From: Stereocaulon alpinum
Taxonomy: Eukaryota > Ascomycota > Lecanoromycetes > Lecanorales > Stereocaulaceae
Reading direction: 5' to 3'
DNA length: 64,000 bases
NCBI GenBank assembly: GCA_018257865.1
Contig: JAEUBA010000010.1
Span: 1-64,000 of the forward strand
The stretch's first letter is position 1. Each line of letters opens with the position of its first letter. Of the stretch, positions 12,830-23,288 are shown piece after piece. The translations under genes were made by a program, and so were the position numbers. The notes beneath the pieces are model-generated. The model searched no databases. It saw nothing but the letters and a program-made list of their open reading frames with translations, and had not been told where the DNA came from.

Positions 12830-14432
12830 GTACTAGTAAACCTACCTCCTACCTCGTCGGCGGCGCTGACGTAAGATATTGCTAGCGCGAGGTTAGCGTA
12901 ACGTCCAGCTAGCAGCGGCGTAAGAAGAGAAGATCAGATGATAGAAGGTTTTAACTTCGTGAAGGAAAACTCTACGTATGCGGTGGAATACCTGCTGGGA
13001 GCGTGAAAAGTCGACTGGCTGGGCAGACCGACCAAGTCGTAAAACGGGCTGTTTCTAGACTAGGTATATCTAGCGGCCACGGTCTTCTGACCCGCTCTGT
13101 TAAAAGACATTATTGGTCTGGTGACAAGAGTCTCCTAACACTCTAGGCCTCACGACGGTTATCCCTAGACCTTGAACATTTGGACCCCTCGTCTTTACCC
13201 GCCGGTCTCCAGACATTCAACGTCTGGCCACAACTATCCATAACTATTTAAGATATCACGCGTCTTGAGACTATACCACTGCCTATAGAAGCTGGTCCAA
13301 GTCAGGCTGTTGGGTTATGGTCGCGTAGCTGGGCAGTTGCCAGTTCTGGCGGGCACCAGTCTTCGGCTAGTGAGAAAACATCAGCCAGAACTGGCAGTGT
13401 TATCGCCAGTTAAGTGATCACTATATCACCGATGTGAGACGGACGCAGCAGTATCCGAAGTCAGCATAACCTGCAACGGGCCGATATCATCAGCCAACTG
13501 TCTCCATGAGCACGAGAATATTGGCCGGACACAGATGACGGCGCTTGTTCCTTGGCTGTTTTGACTTCAATTTCGGCGGCTTAATCGCTTCAGCTTCAGC
13601 TTCTGTAACGCCTGACCCAGTCAGCACTAGAGGTCCTTTCTCCAACAAATTACAGAAACGCCAATCGACCTAAAGCTGACCTTGTATATACAGGTCGACT
13701 ATGATTATCCAATGCAAGTGGCTCTCTTATCACACAGCGTAAGACCGCAGTATGGTACGCACCTGATTTGCGTTCCAGAAGCGGGAGTTGTCCATTACTG
13801 TAAAGTAGGCATAGATTTGCCGACGGGGAAACGTAAGACGTCTCAAAGTCTTAGCAGGCATAGAACATCTTCAAACTCAGATCAGCGCTGGGCCTCTTCA
13901 GACCCTTGCTTGCCTAGTCAAAACCACGCGAATGGGTAAGCACAGCTCCTTCATACCTACTCACGTGCCGTACTACAAGTAAGCTTGAGATCACGACACG
14001 TTCGTAATTGTCCAATGAATTGTGTCGTGTTTCATAGCTCCTGGCTAAAATGCCGACCTCGCTGCAGTAAGCAGGTAATTAGGAGCTGAGATCTCACTTC
14101 CTCCATTTATAATGTGTCCCTTGACCAATCTACCACCGCTCCTGTTGCGGGAAGGGCTGTTTGGAATCCTAGCTTACAACATTCATCTCCGATTCATGAC
14201 AGCATCACAGGGCGGTGTGAGACTTATCTTGGTAAGATATATGTAGGTTTGACATGAGTCGAGGCCGATGTCAGTATCAAAAAGGACTATAAAGCAAGCC
14301 ATGCCATGAGCTTTACTACCTATCTTCCACCTCTCTTAACCGGCCAGACTCCTCCAACTGTGTTCGCTACCTACCTTCGACTTCGTTCAACAGGCCATAC
14401 TCCTCTTACCAAATCACACAGGTAGGCTCAAG
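12830..14432. other. Gene-poor DNA next to the repeat block
   Basis: Composition returns to normal and CpA and TpG reappear. No convincing gene: the longest ORF (13682-13939) has no recognisable domain and poor coding character. A perfect 13-bp inverted repeat, TGCCAGTTCTGGC (13338-13350) with its complement at 13384-13396, could form a stem around a 33-base loop. The last 150 bp are the promoter of the next gene. Confidence 0.6.
14288..14294 (+). promoter_or_regulatory. Probable TATA box
   Basis: TATAAAG 139 bp upstream of the ATG at 14433, followed by a pyrimidine-rich stretch (about 14320-14420) of the kind seen around fungal transcription starts. Placement is plausible; there is no direct evidence of use. 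Confidence 0.4.
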
Positions 14433-15318
14433 ATGTTGTTCAATATCGCAGCCCTTTGTCTTCTCGCCGGTATACGCCAGGTCCTAGCTCTACCCAGCAG
14501 CTCGATTTCATCCCGCGATCTAGACAGTTATTTCGCTGATAAAACCTTGATCCCATTGGTAAACCACCCAATCTGTGTTGTCCACCAGATTCAACCTAAC
14601 ATTGCTCCTAGACTATGTCTGGGTCTCTGACTCCTGGTGGCCCGACTATCAATGTGACTGGTAATTCCGTGGAAGTGAGTACTCTCCACAGAATTCAACG
14701 GCACGTAAGACCTAGCGACGGTCGCTAACATTAACGGAAACTAGGATGTACATGCTCAATTCAAGAGACTTGCTACTGCCCAAGGATTAGACGTGGAGAC
14801 GACAGGTATATCGCAAAGGGATAGCTCAAACGGATTGACCTCACGCTCACGAGTTTGTTGCAAAACCCTGATTGACAATGGAGATACTGAACAATGCAAT
14901 AGGGCGCACTGTTTTGCAACATCGGTTCCACAGGTTGGGTACCGGAACTCGAAACTGGGATAGCATGGCTCTACCAGCAAGGCCGCCGGTGTGTAAATGC
15001 AGGTCCCAAAACTTGTGTGCGCTTGACGTGCAACGGCTTGTCTGGGGTGTTTCTATGCAACGACGTAAGAAATCCCCAACTTTTCCGTTCTTCCCAGAAG
15101 CCTTAGAGAGGAGCAGAGGGCTAACGATCTATTGAAAAATGCAGCGAAACGTTTTTCAGTGCGTGGATGCCCACCTCCTTGCCGAGTATGGTCACTTCAT
15201 CCTTGGCAGCTGTCCGGATGTTAGCTGCGATCAATGCAAGTCTGGCCAGGTATTCGACTCGGCCAACTTCAATGTTATTATTGCAAACAGAGGCGAATTC
15301 AATTCCGGGGGTTGCTAG
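14433..15318 (+). CDS. Small cysteine-rich secreted protein, five exons (candidate effector)
   Basis: Spliced model: 14433-14558, 14612-14674, 14745-14852, 14903-15064, 15145-15318. The introns are 53, 70, 50 and 80 nt; introns 1, 2 and 4 contain CTAAC-type branch sites. All five exons join in phase 0, giving 210 residues ending at TAG. Residues 1-19 form a signal peptide (hydrophobic core, then VLA before LPSSS). A pro-like segment of about 80 residues follows. The C-terminal domain (from about residue 100) has ten cysteines, and its last 110 residues hold the blocks GWVPELETGIAWL, CVRLTCNG, GVFLCND and VFDSANFNVIIA. These resemble an unnamed family of secreted proteins in plant-associated and other ascomycetes; I know the pattern but no established name. 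Splice donor 3 is GTTTGT, less usual but in phase. It is the first intact gene from the telomere, next to a RIP block, a typical effector location. Secretion is well supported; a role in host interaction is inference. Confidence 0.78.
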
Positions 15319-16420
15319 AACGTACCTACTCCTTCTCTCGTGCAGCCATTGCGGGTATGTTGAAATGGCTTGTACGCGGAAACTTTTGACTGCAATTCTG
15401 TTCCTCTGAATCTCCGATCGTGGTTTTGTTATTAGGTTCCCACATTCTCAACGCAAATACGGGAGAATACGTTGTATAGTCTATAAGGTTCCTCCCCGTA
15501 CATATATAGCGAGGTCTCCGACATTTTGTGTTTCAACAACGTATAAATAGTCCCCTTCCACTTAAGATTCAGTGTTTCTCAATCCCCTCCATTATCTATC
15601 AGATGTACTGGCAATTCACATTCTCTCTAATCTCTATTTCCCCTCATTCGGGATAAAGTATATCGGAGCTCTGATAATCTAGTGGCCGATACTTTCCAAC
15701 ACCTTGACAGCTCATTTAAGCTTCTGAGGCGTATAGGCGTTGCTAGTGAAACACTATAATATATATAGAACTCTAAGTGTTATCGGCCGGTTCTAGCAAT
15801 TCCGGCTTCCATCTAATAAGAGGATATCAGCCAGATCTTGCCAAGATTATATACTAGGAATGGCTGATATCTCCTCATCTCCGCTAGAAATAATGGTAGA
15901 TACGTGACTAGAAAGGGCCTCGAGATAGAGGCTAACAAATCTAAAAAAGCTGCTTTCGAAGATAATCTATACCTTAATCTTCTTCCTTCCCCGTGAAGAT
16001 GACAGCTGGAAATAGACTTATAGTAGAAAAATCATTAAGACTTTATCTAGGACGAAGCAAAACATAGTATAATTCAGTACACCCACCCGTGCTGTACCCT
16101 CGGCATTCCAATCCACGGAACTTCCTGAACACCTGGCTCCTTATTCTCCTCGTTTGCGCATTGCGCATCTATTATCGCAACAGTCTAAGAGCAACAACAA
16201 GTGCAAAGTAGTCCCAATTATGAGAGCCATTACTTTTCCCCTTAAAATGAGGGCATTTTGGGACTTCATCATATGAGCCAGGATTTTAACTACTAATCTT
16301 CCCGTTATTATCTCGTCTTCTTAGCAGCCTGAACAGAGATAGCGAAGAGCATCTCGGTACTTTCTATTTAAGTAAGGGTTTAGAAAATTTTCAAACCACT
16401 ATTACTTCCTATCGTTGTCT
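15319..16420. other. Intergenic, no gene seen
   Basis: Slightly AT-rich with no credible ORF. An imperfect palindrome lies at 15823-15871: GATATCAGCCA pairs with TGGCTGATATC, and an inner ATCTTG/CAAGAT pair lies between them. It could be the scar of a small inverted-repeat element. Confidence 0.5.
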
Positions 16421-16873
16421 CTATAGGAGATCTTCACGAAAACTTCCCGGGGTTGTGAATTGAAACCTTTGCACCCACAGAATCGTACTCTCGATTTCGC
16501 TGATGCTCAGTTCGGTAGGCCCTTCAGGGGCCCAGATTGTCGCTGTGGCTTTCTGCATTTTTATCATTTTGGGGCCCTCAAACACGATCCGTTCGACGGC
16601 CTTTCCTAGTCCAGGATTCTGCATCAAGCTTCGTAAGAGAAGATGAATTGGTGGCGAAGAGAGAACTTCGGGATACATCTCAGGGTAGATCTCACCGCCC
16701 ATATTCCACCACCATTGAATGCTCTTGTAAAGCTGGCCCAACATGACGGATCGTAGCCGCTTACAAGTCTTGGATAGGCTTGAGACATCGCGCTTCTCGA
16801 TCAATGGCGGGAGTAACGGAATGATATCCGGTGCGAGAAGCGTTAAAAGCATCCGGAGATTCGCAATTTTCAT
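16421..16873 (-). CDS. F-box-like protein fragment
   Basis: From the Met at 16873 the frame gives 151 residues. Residues 12-50 resemble a fungal F-box (a hydrophobic/proline start, LIEKRDVSSLSKTCKRLRS, then LGQLYKSIQW). F-box proteins are substrate adaptors of SCF ubiquitin ligases. The remainder has no recognisable repeats and stops early compared with typical fungal F-box proteins (300-600 residues), so this is probably truncated or a pseudogene. The open frame continues upstream to 17173, but that part reads like non-coding sequence and overlaps the AAA-ATPase remnant region on the other strand; I prefer the later start. An unrecognised intron near 16421 could extend it. Confidence 0.45.
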   Translation of the reverse strand: MKIANLRMLLTLLAPDIIPLLPPLIEKRDVSSLSKTCKRLRSVMLGQLYKSIQWWWNMGGEIYPEMYPEVLSSPPIHLLLRSLMQNPGLGKAVERIVFEGPKMIKMQKATATIWAPEGPTELSISEIESTILWVQRFQFTTPGSFREDLL

Positions 16874-17202
16874 GCATAAAATCGACCCTAAATGGGTCGA
16901 GGCAGACGTTATGCCCTCCAGCGTAGGAAAGGGTGTTAGAGATGAAACACGCCGGTGAGCTCTTGGTGGACGATTCGTTACAGTATTAGGACTAGGGGTG
17001 ACAAGGTAGAAGGATGTCGAGGGGGTCCCCGCGGCGACGCGCAAGACGAATTGCCTCCTACTTCTCCAATCAGAACCACTTGGCACAGGCAAGACAAAGC
17101 TGACTCTATCAATAGCTAGTGCTGGGAAGAAATGCCATGCGTTCCACGTCCTGAGCAGTGACATCGTGGACAAATTAATTTTACCTTGGCGCTACAGAGA
17201 GG

Positions 17203-17569
17203 AGTGTTCACGCTCGTTTTACCATAGCACAGGAGAACAGTCCCGCCGTGGTGTTCATAGACGAGGTCGATGCATTTTTTCAGCGTGTGAGAGACTCGAC
17301 ATGTAGAGACAGGTGAATAACGCCTCAAGAGCGAATTCTTGTCCGCATTATCGATGCATTACAGGGCTATTGTCATTGGAGCTACAAATCTTCCTTGGAC
17401 ATTGGGCTCTACTTTCGTTCACAGATTCAATCATCATATCCACGTTGGTCTTCCAACCCTTCAGGAGCGTATCGAGATATTGAAGCTTGAGCTAAGCGTA
17501 TGTCTCCGCGAATTGGAGGAGAGTGACTTTGACGATATGGCCAGGCAAGATTTATACCAATACCAATAG
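17203..17569 (+). pseudogene. Broken AAA-ATPase (Vps4/katanin/spastin-like) remnant
   Basis: Two pieces of one AAA module in different frames. Frame A (17203-17330) has the Walker B block ENSPAVVFIDEVDAFF and then stops. Frame B (17339-17569) has the sensor-1 block VIGATNLPWTL, then VHRFNHHIHVGLPTLQERI and a Vps4-type continuation ending at a stop. The Walker A (P-loop) part is missing upstream, where the opposite-strand F-box frame begins. Loss of the P-loop, the frameshift and stops leave no ATPase activity. The family identity rests on the order and spacing of these motifs. It is a decayed duplicate or a transferred fragment; a functional copy would be expected elsewhere. Confidence 0.7.
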
Positions 17570-17724
17570 GCTTTGCAACTCCTAAATTGCCAATTACTAA
17601 TACAATCTCAAATTTCTTGCTTGAGCACCAGTCTGCCTAAGGGGCATCGCCTGTCAATCCATCATATTTCCAAGCAACACATCTGCTATGACATACAACA
17701 TAACCCACCCCGCTTCTGCTTCAT

Positions 17725-18921
17725 TTACATCGACACAGCTACCGCAGCTACTAAACAATCCAGAGCCGAAATCTGCGCCTGAACACTAGCCGAATTGAAA
17801 GCCACATTCCAGGCGCTTCCAATCTCATTGTTCCCATTCCGAGCATTTTGCCATGCAGAGTCTGCGTTCTTTTCGATGAAGGTCACGTATGCATCCTCAG
17901 GCGATGCAGAATGCAGATACAAGAGATTGCGCATGAAAATGCCCTTGAATTGGACCCAGTCAAGGTCTTTGTCGCAGCTTGGGTCACAAAACTCCTTCAG
18001 AATGCCGTTCGAGTCCACAAGATTGGTCATTGTTGCGTTAGCGATGGCCTTAGCGGTGGTGAGATAGGCATCGTTAGGTGCCGCTTCATTCAACGCGACT
18101 AAGCCACCCAAGATGACGCCTTGGTTGTAGGTTAATGCGAGGGTGTCAGGCTTACAGCTGTCATTATAGTTGAGGCTGTCCATGACAAGGGATCCTGGGT
18201 TAAGGAGTCCACTCTGCGTGAACCAGTCCCACTCCAACAATGCCCAGTCCAGGGCGCTCTTCTTGTTCGTGCCGTCGAGTCTATTGGCAAGGGAAGCGGC
18301 GATTCCAAAGAACAGCTCGTTAGAAATAGCGCCGTTGTACTTGTTACCCTTCTCCCATAACAGTCCACCGCAACCATAGGCACCCCAGCCGGTTGTCATA
18401 TCGTTAAAGATGTTGATAGCAGCCTGAAGATATGTCTGATTTTGCGTTTGGTCATACACTTTGATCCAAGCCAACGCCCACCAGCCTTCATCATCATAAT
18501 AAGGGTTGATGAAGCTGTCAACGCCGCCGAAGTTGTGCAGGTTCCAAATTGGAGCATGTGCATACACATTAGTGTACACAGCCTCTGCGGTGCTATTAAT
18601 CGACGAGTCCATGCCACTGAGTTCGACAAGGGTCACCAGCGCGTTGGCGCTGTTCCACCATTGATTGGCCCATAGGCCGGTGCTCTGGTTGTACCATGTG
18701 TTCTGTAGAACCTCGAAAGCCGTCTGGGCGTACGACAGGTATTCTGCATTGGTACTACCGGTAAACCTCGACTCCAAGGAATTCGATGCTTGCCGATGGG
18801 TCGTGTGACGCGAACGGGGCGATGGGAACGAGGGGAGACTTATAGGAGAGCGAGTAGTGATGGTTGCTGATCCGATGGATGCACAGCTGGCCAGCAGCAG
18901 TGCTCTGAGGATGATTTGCAT
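17725..18921 (-). CDS. Secreted glycoside hydrolase family 76 (alpha-1,6-mannanase-like)
   Basis: Single-exon, 398 residues. Residues 1-20 form a signal peptide. The GH76 domain covers most of the remainder: the paired aspartates of the active site appear in NPYYDDEGWWALAWI (about residues 139-153), and the repeated alpha-helical blocks typical of the (alpha/alpha)6 barrel include WGAYGCGGLLWEK and ISNELFFGIAASLANR. Several N-glycosylation sequons are present. Fungal GH76 enzymes hydrolyse or transfer alpha-1,6-mannan: the yeast Dcw1/Dfg5 members cross-link GPI mannoproteins to the wall, and others degrade fungal mannan. The C-terminus is a short hydrophobic stretch (LDCLVAAVAVSM), too short to be sure of a GPI signal, so free secretion is at least as likely. 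It lies convergent to the AAA-ATPase remnant. Confidence 0.9.
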   Translation of the reverse strand: MQIILRALLLASCASIGSATITTRSPISLPSFPSPRSRHTTHRQASNSLESRFTGSTNAEYLSYAQTAFEVLQNTWYNQSTGLWANQWWNSANALVTLVELSGMDSSINSTAEAVYTNVYAHAPIWNLHNFGGVDSFINPYYDDEGWWALAWIKVYDQTQNQTYLQAAINIFNDMTTGWGAYGCGGLLWEKGNKYNGAISNELFFGIAASLANRLDGTNKKSALDWALLEWDWFTQSGLLNPGSLVMDSLNYNDSCKPDTLALTYNQGVILGGLVALNEAAPNDAYLTTAKAIANATMTNLVDSNGILKEFCDPSCDKDLDWVQFKGIFMRNLLYLHSASPEDAYVTFIEKNADSAWQNARNGNNEIGSAWNVAFNSASVQAQISALDCLVAAVAVSM

Positions 18922-21900
18922 TGTTGGTGAAAGCTCCAGAATCGGAGAGGAGTAGGATTATGTGAAAAAGAAGTAGTGTTGAAGAAGACAAGTGTTCGGG
19001 GGAAGAAGTTTTAGCGGCATGGTGAAAGAGTGACACCATGCAATATTAACAGAGGTTTGTGAAACGTCGTCATAGTGATGTTTCAAGTGCGGAGAGTAAA
19101 CGAGCTGCCTGGTGATGTCAGGCATAGGGTCACAAGACCTATGAATAGGCAAGGGAAATCCAAGAACACGTTGGCTTCTTTACATTGTCACTTTGCCATT
19201 TCTTCATCGTCGTAAATCCTACTTTACAGCGGAAGGTGCAGCGATTGGCTATCCACTTCGATCGTGTGATCGTTAAGCATGGACCAAAGAGTACTAGAGA
19301 TAGAGGGGCGGTTCACTGTCACAGCTCCTATCCACGGAATGTCACCGTGGGATCTTCCTTGTTCGATAAAGGTAAAGAAAGATGTGGGGCGAGTCAAGGG
19401 GATAACCGTTTTTACCTTATAAAACAGTGCATAGCACAGATCCTGGTCGAAAGGGATACCATTTCGTGTAAACACATCGATAGACTGAATTCGGGGAAAT
19501 TCGCATTCGAGATTCCCTCCAAAGTTGCGGCAGCAAAGACAAAGTCGATAGAGTAAGACGAGGAGCTGACGTTACAATCCTCCGATTGAAAGTAAGCTAG
19601 GAGACCGCGATAAGCTCCGAGAACGGGAGTAGCCTTATCTAGCACACGATATTGAACAATATTCGTGCGACTAGAGTAGTGGCCAGCGTTATTATGTCGT
19701 CTGTATGAGCAAGCACTTCGCCTCATTCTCGTGGTTGGAGTTGGTTGTGTCAGCCTTTCTTTGCAGCCCGTTCTCATCCTGGTCCCTTTCACGTATGGCA
19801 GCATCATGGACCACAATGCAAGCCTGCTTTCTTACAGTAGAGCTTCGCTTCGCAAGTGCTATATTAGAACCCTGCTGAAATCTTGTAATCCCTGCGGTTT
19901 AGTGACTTGTGCAGAGTTGGTACGATCCATTCCTGTCCCTTTTTCATCAAACTATTCCTTAGATCTGCACTCGTTGCGATGCGCATGATCAGCAAGTCTT
20001 TAAAAATCCGAGGCCGCCGTGCTACAAAGGGCGATCCACAGTGGTTACTAACCCTACCTCAAAGATCAAAATACAGCCGCTGTATCGACGCGTGGCGCTG
20101 GGATACCATAGTACGAGGGGCTGAAGAGTACTTGCTCGCCACCATAATAGTAATGGTCAAACCGGTCAACCCGCAGTGGTAAATCCTGTAGCGCGTCAAG
20201 GGGTCGTGAAGTTCAGGCACAATTCAGTCCTAAGACTCATGATCCCAGCCGCAGATCGCACAGGTCTATAAGAGCGACGGCGTGTTCCTCTGCCGTATCC
20301 AAGCCGGCTAAATCTTGTTGCGATTGTATGGCGTTGAGACACTTGGATGACGGACATCATACTTTCTCGGTAGCGGGAGCACTTGAAACGGACCAAAGTC
20401 AATAGGCACCAAGCGTCAATAAGCCCTAGATTCTCGCAGCTATGGCTATAGAGGCTGTAGACCTAAGACATGGAATAATGTACTTAGGGAAGTTGGGTAG
20501 CTTTCATCCGTACGCCTAGTCTTGATGAGAATCTTAAGTATACTAAACTCTGGAATGGAGAGACCCGGAGCTTGAGTTGTATACCAAGGCACCTTGCCAT
20601 GATGTCGACGAATCTATATTTGGAAGCCCGCAGCGATCTCACTTCAATGTCGGTGTCACTGTGCTAGCTGAATGTGCTACAGCCCGCTTTGCTCAGTCAA
20701 CCGCGAGCGCGCCGCCTCCCAGAGCACACACTAGCCCGGCGCTCCCTGTAGAGAATCAACAGGAGTGAATCCATCTGCGCTGCAGCGTAAACGCTGATGT
20801 ACAAGACATTGAAAGAGCCTTAGATCTAATCTGGACCTTGGGGGGGGGCAGTGAACCCGCATCAAGGAGCGAAGCGGCTGGTCTGGCTCTTCAGTCAACC
20901 GCATCCCATATTGCAAATAGGAAGCTGTACGTAACACTCTGTAACAGGATCCAGTAGAAAGACCTATCTTGCTTGTGCTATGACCGCCCGATCCAATGAC
21001 AAATTATCAGGACCTTCTCCAGTGCTTCCAGGTGTTGCCTCATTGTTCCTAGCACTAGCACGCCGCTTTCCAAATCCGACTGCCAGTATTGATAGAAGGG
21101 TTGAGAGGCTAGAATATCGGCCTTGATAAAGCAAACTTTGTCGGAGTATTGATCCTTACTTGCAGCTCGGGATAATGATCCATAGGCTCGACATGTCACA
21201 GCGTTGAGTTGCTGCGTGCCACGTACGGAAGCACCCGAAATGCGCACCAATGATTGAACTGCATCGTACCTGAACCAATATTGCACCGGCGAACCTTCTT
21301 TCTCGCTAGGCGCACAAGCCTACCCCAGATTCTCAGAAGCCCCTTAAAAGCTAGCAATCTTAGTTTCCAGCCACAGCTTATGACGCTGGGAGGACGATTC
21401 GGGAACCGTGCGCTTCTCCTAAGCATGCATCAGAAAATCATCTGCAGCCTGTATGCTGCTGTGATCTCGGATATGTATAAATGTGCTTGCCAGCAATATA
21501 GTCACTGTTCACTCTCTGTATATGGATGTATGAAGCACCGCAGGTCTCGTTCTCACCTTCGATCTCTGTCGACGATCGATTCTAGACGCTCCGGCTGGAG
21601 CCCGTCCTAGGCTTCGAGACTAGAGTATGGCTAAACTACAATGGCAATGGCAGGTCCACACACTAGAATAGCTGGTTCCCCGCCAGGAAACCAACAATCC
21701 CGTCCTCTGTCATGCCCAAAGCGTTACGCAAAGACCGCTCCTGAAGAGTTCACCGAACATATCTGATCTTCGTCCGAATCTTTCAATGTTGCACCCTCGT
21801 CTACCACCAGGGAATCTGGCTCCTGTGGAAATTCTTCTTCCAAACAACATCCAGCTTCAATGTCATGCTTCTCACAGCGACAAACCTTGGAACATCAATC

Positions 21901-21927
21901 AAGAAACTCTGAGGAACAGCGGCAACC
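18922..21927. other. 3-kb gene-poor interval
   Basis: The first 300 bp are the GH76 promoter. I find no gene that I can defend. The best candidates are two overlapping minus-strand frames, 19412-19816 and 19224-19475, with some codon-like character but no domain, and 20978-21286 on the minus strand. All are too short and unrecognised to call. A run of nine G lies near 20839. Likely decayed subtelomeric DNA plus the 5' region of the gene at 21928. Confidence 0.5.
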
Positions 21928-23288
21928 ATGTCTAAGCCAAATCCATATGCAAACCCACCTGCCAACCTGTCAGCCACAGCACCCTCGGCACTATTTGGCA
22001 AACCCGCAAACAATGTCAATGATTGGTATATCGCCCGGGAATTTGCGCGTATCGTTGGTATACCAGACGGCGCCTTCAACCCATCGGAGGGATTCCCCTT
22101 CCCCGCCCCTCATGTTCAGCCTTCCTATCAGTCTAAAGGACCACGAATCATTGCCAGTGCTTGTGTGGCTATATTCCTAATCCTCCTCATCACCGGGTCA
22201 CGACTTTCTCTGCGATACTTCCGGAAAGATCTCAAGTTGGGTTATGATGATCTTTTCATCGTACCGGCGGTTATCGGTGTTGTTTCGTGGTTCTGTATTG
22301 TTATTTGGATGGTAATCAAGGGTGGGGCTGGGCAACACATATATGATATCACGTATATACAAGTCGAATATTTCTTCAGGGTAAGCTCTCAAGTTACTTG
22401 TCCTTTCAGCCACGTAAGGAGTCACTTACCTGAATCTACCAGGGCGCAAGCTCGGGCCAGCTGGTCTTCTTCCTGAGTACTGGCTTGGTGAAGATCTCCA
22501 TCGCCCTATTCAACAGGCGCTTGACAGGACTCACGTCCAAACGCTGGATGATCGCCCACAACATCTTTCTCACCATCCTTGTCGCCTACATGATCTACGC
22601 TCTCTTCGTGAACCTCCTCGTATGCATCCCATTCGACCACTTCTCCATCATTGAAGCCGGCAAATTCGCGAGACCAGCCAAATGCTCCAAGACTAGCCAA
22701 CTCAACATAGCCCTTAGCAGCATTCACGTCATCCTCGACTTCGCCCTTCTATCCGTCCCAATCATCATCTTATACCAAATGCAAATGTCGACGACGAAGA
22801 AAGTTCGCCTCGGCTTGTTCTTCTGCATCGGTGCTCTATCCTGCATCGGCGCCACCGTCCGGCCGATAGTCATCCAGCATGGTAGTCCGGACATTATGTA
22901 TCACTTCCAAGACCAGTATTCCTGGGACACGGTAGATATCTTTTTTGCCACCATCGCTGCATCGCTCCCCGTTCTTAACGCTGCTATACCTAAGGGATGG
23001 CGGCGCCGGTCCCACACCATCAAAGGATTGCGAACTTTGAGCGCTGCGGAGAATGGCACGGATGAGAGTGGCAATGAGATGACACCCTGGCAATTCGGGA
23101 GGGATGGAACGGTCTGGGAAGAGCCAAAGGAAGCACCGAAAGAATTGTTCCACACGAAGACGGAGAAGAGGTGGGACGATGCTTATGTCAATAGAGTGAA
23201 ACAATCCGAGGCTGTCCTGGATATGGTGCGGCCAGGCTCGAGTGAAGATGTCAGTAGCGCGAGCGCAGGGAGCTCAAGAGGTCATTGA
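21928..23288 (+). CDS. Fungal rhodopsin-domain integral membrane protein (SAT4/Pth11-like fold)
   Basis: Two exons, 21928-22380 and 22443-23288, with a 62-nt GTAAGC...CAG intron in phase 0, giving 432 residues. An N-terminal cytosolic or luminal tail of about 75 residues is followed by seven hydrophobic segments. The first is SACVAIFLILLITGSRL (about residue 75), and helices follow at about 108-130, 152-175, 185-215, 255-275, 285-305 and 325-345. Family marks include the short basic loop RYFRKDLKLGYDDLFI after helix 1, GLVKISIALFNRRL after the intron, and DTVDIFFATIAASLPVLNAAIP near the last helix. These match the fungal rhodopsin-like domain found in a very large ascomycete family. Some members act as surface sensors (Pth11), but most are uncharacterised. 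The tail after residue 345 is hydrophilic and Ser-rich. Its ligand and role cannot be read from the sequence. Confidence 0.88.

Noticed and set aside
13682..13939. 85-codon ORF near the repeat border.
   Set aside because: No signal peptide, domain, splice continuation or biased codon use.
17725..18921. Plus-strand ORFs of 70-90 codons inside the GH76 gene.
   Set aside because: They are antisense shadows of a clearly conserved enzyme.
19224..19816. Minus-strand frames that might be exons of one gene.
   Set aside because: No start/stop-consistent splice model and no recognisable family; kept only as a note in the interval entry.
20830..20848. Run of nine G, and other G/C runs near 23815 and 46232.
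   Set aside because: Isolated homopolymers without the spacing needed for a convincing quadruplex or regulatory claim.
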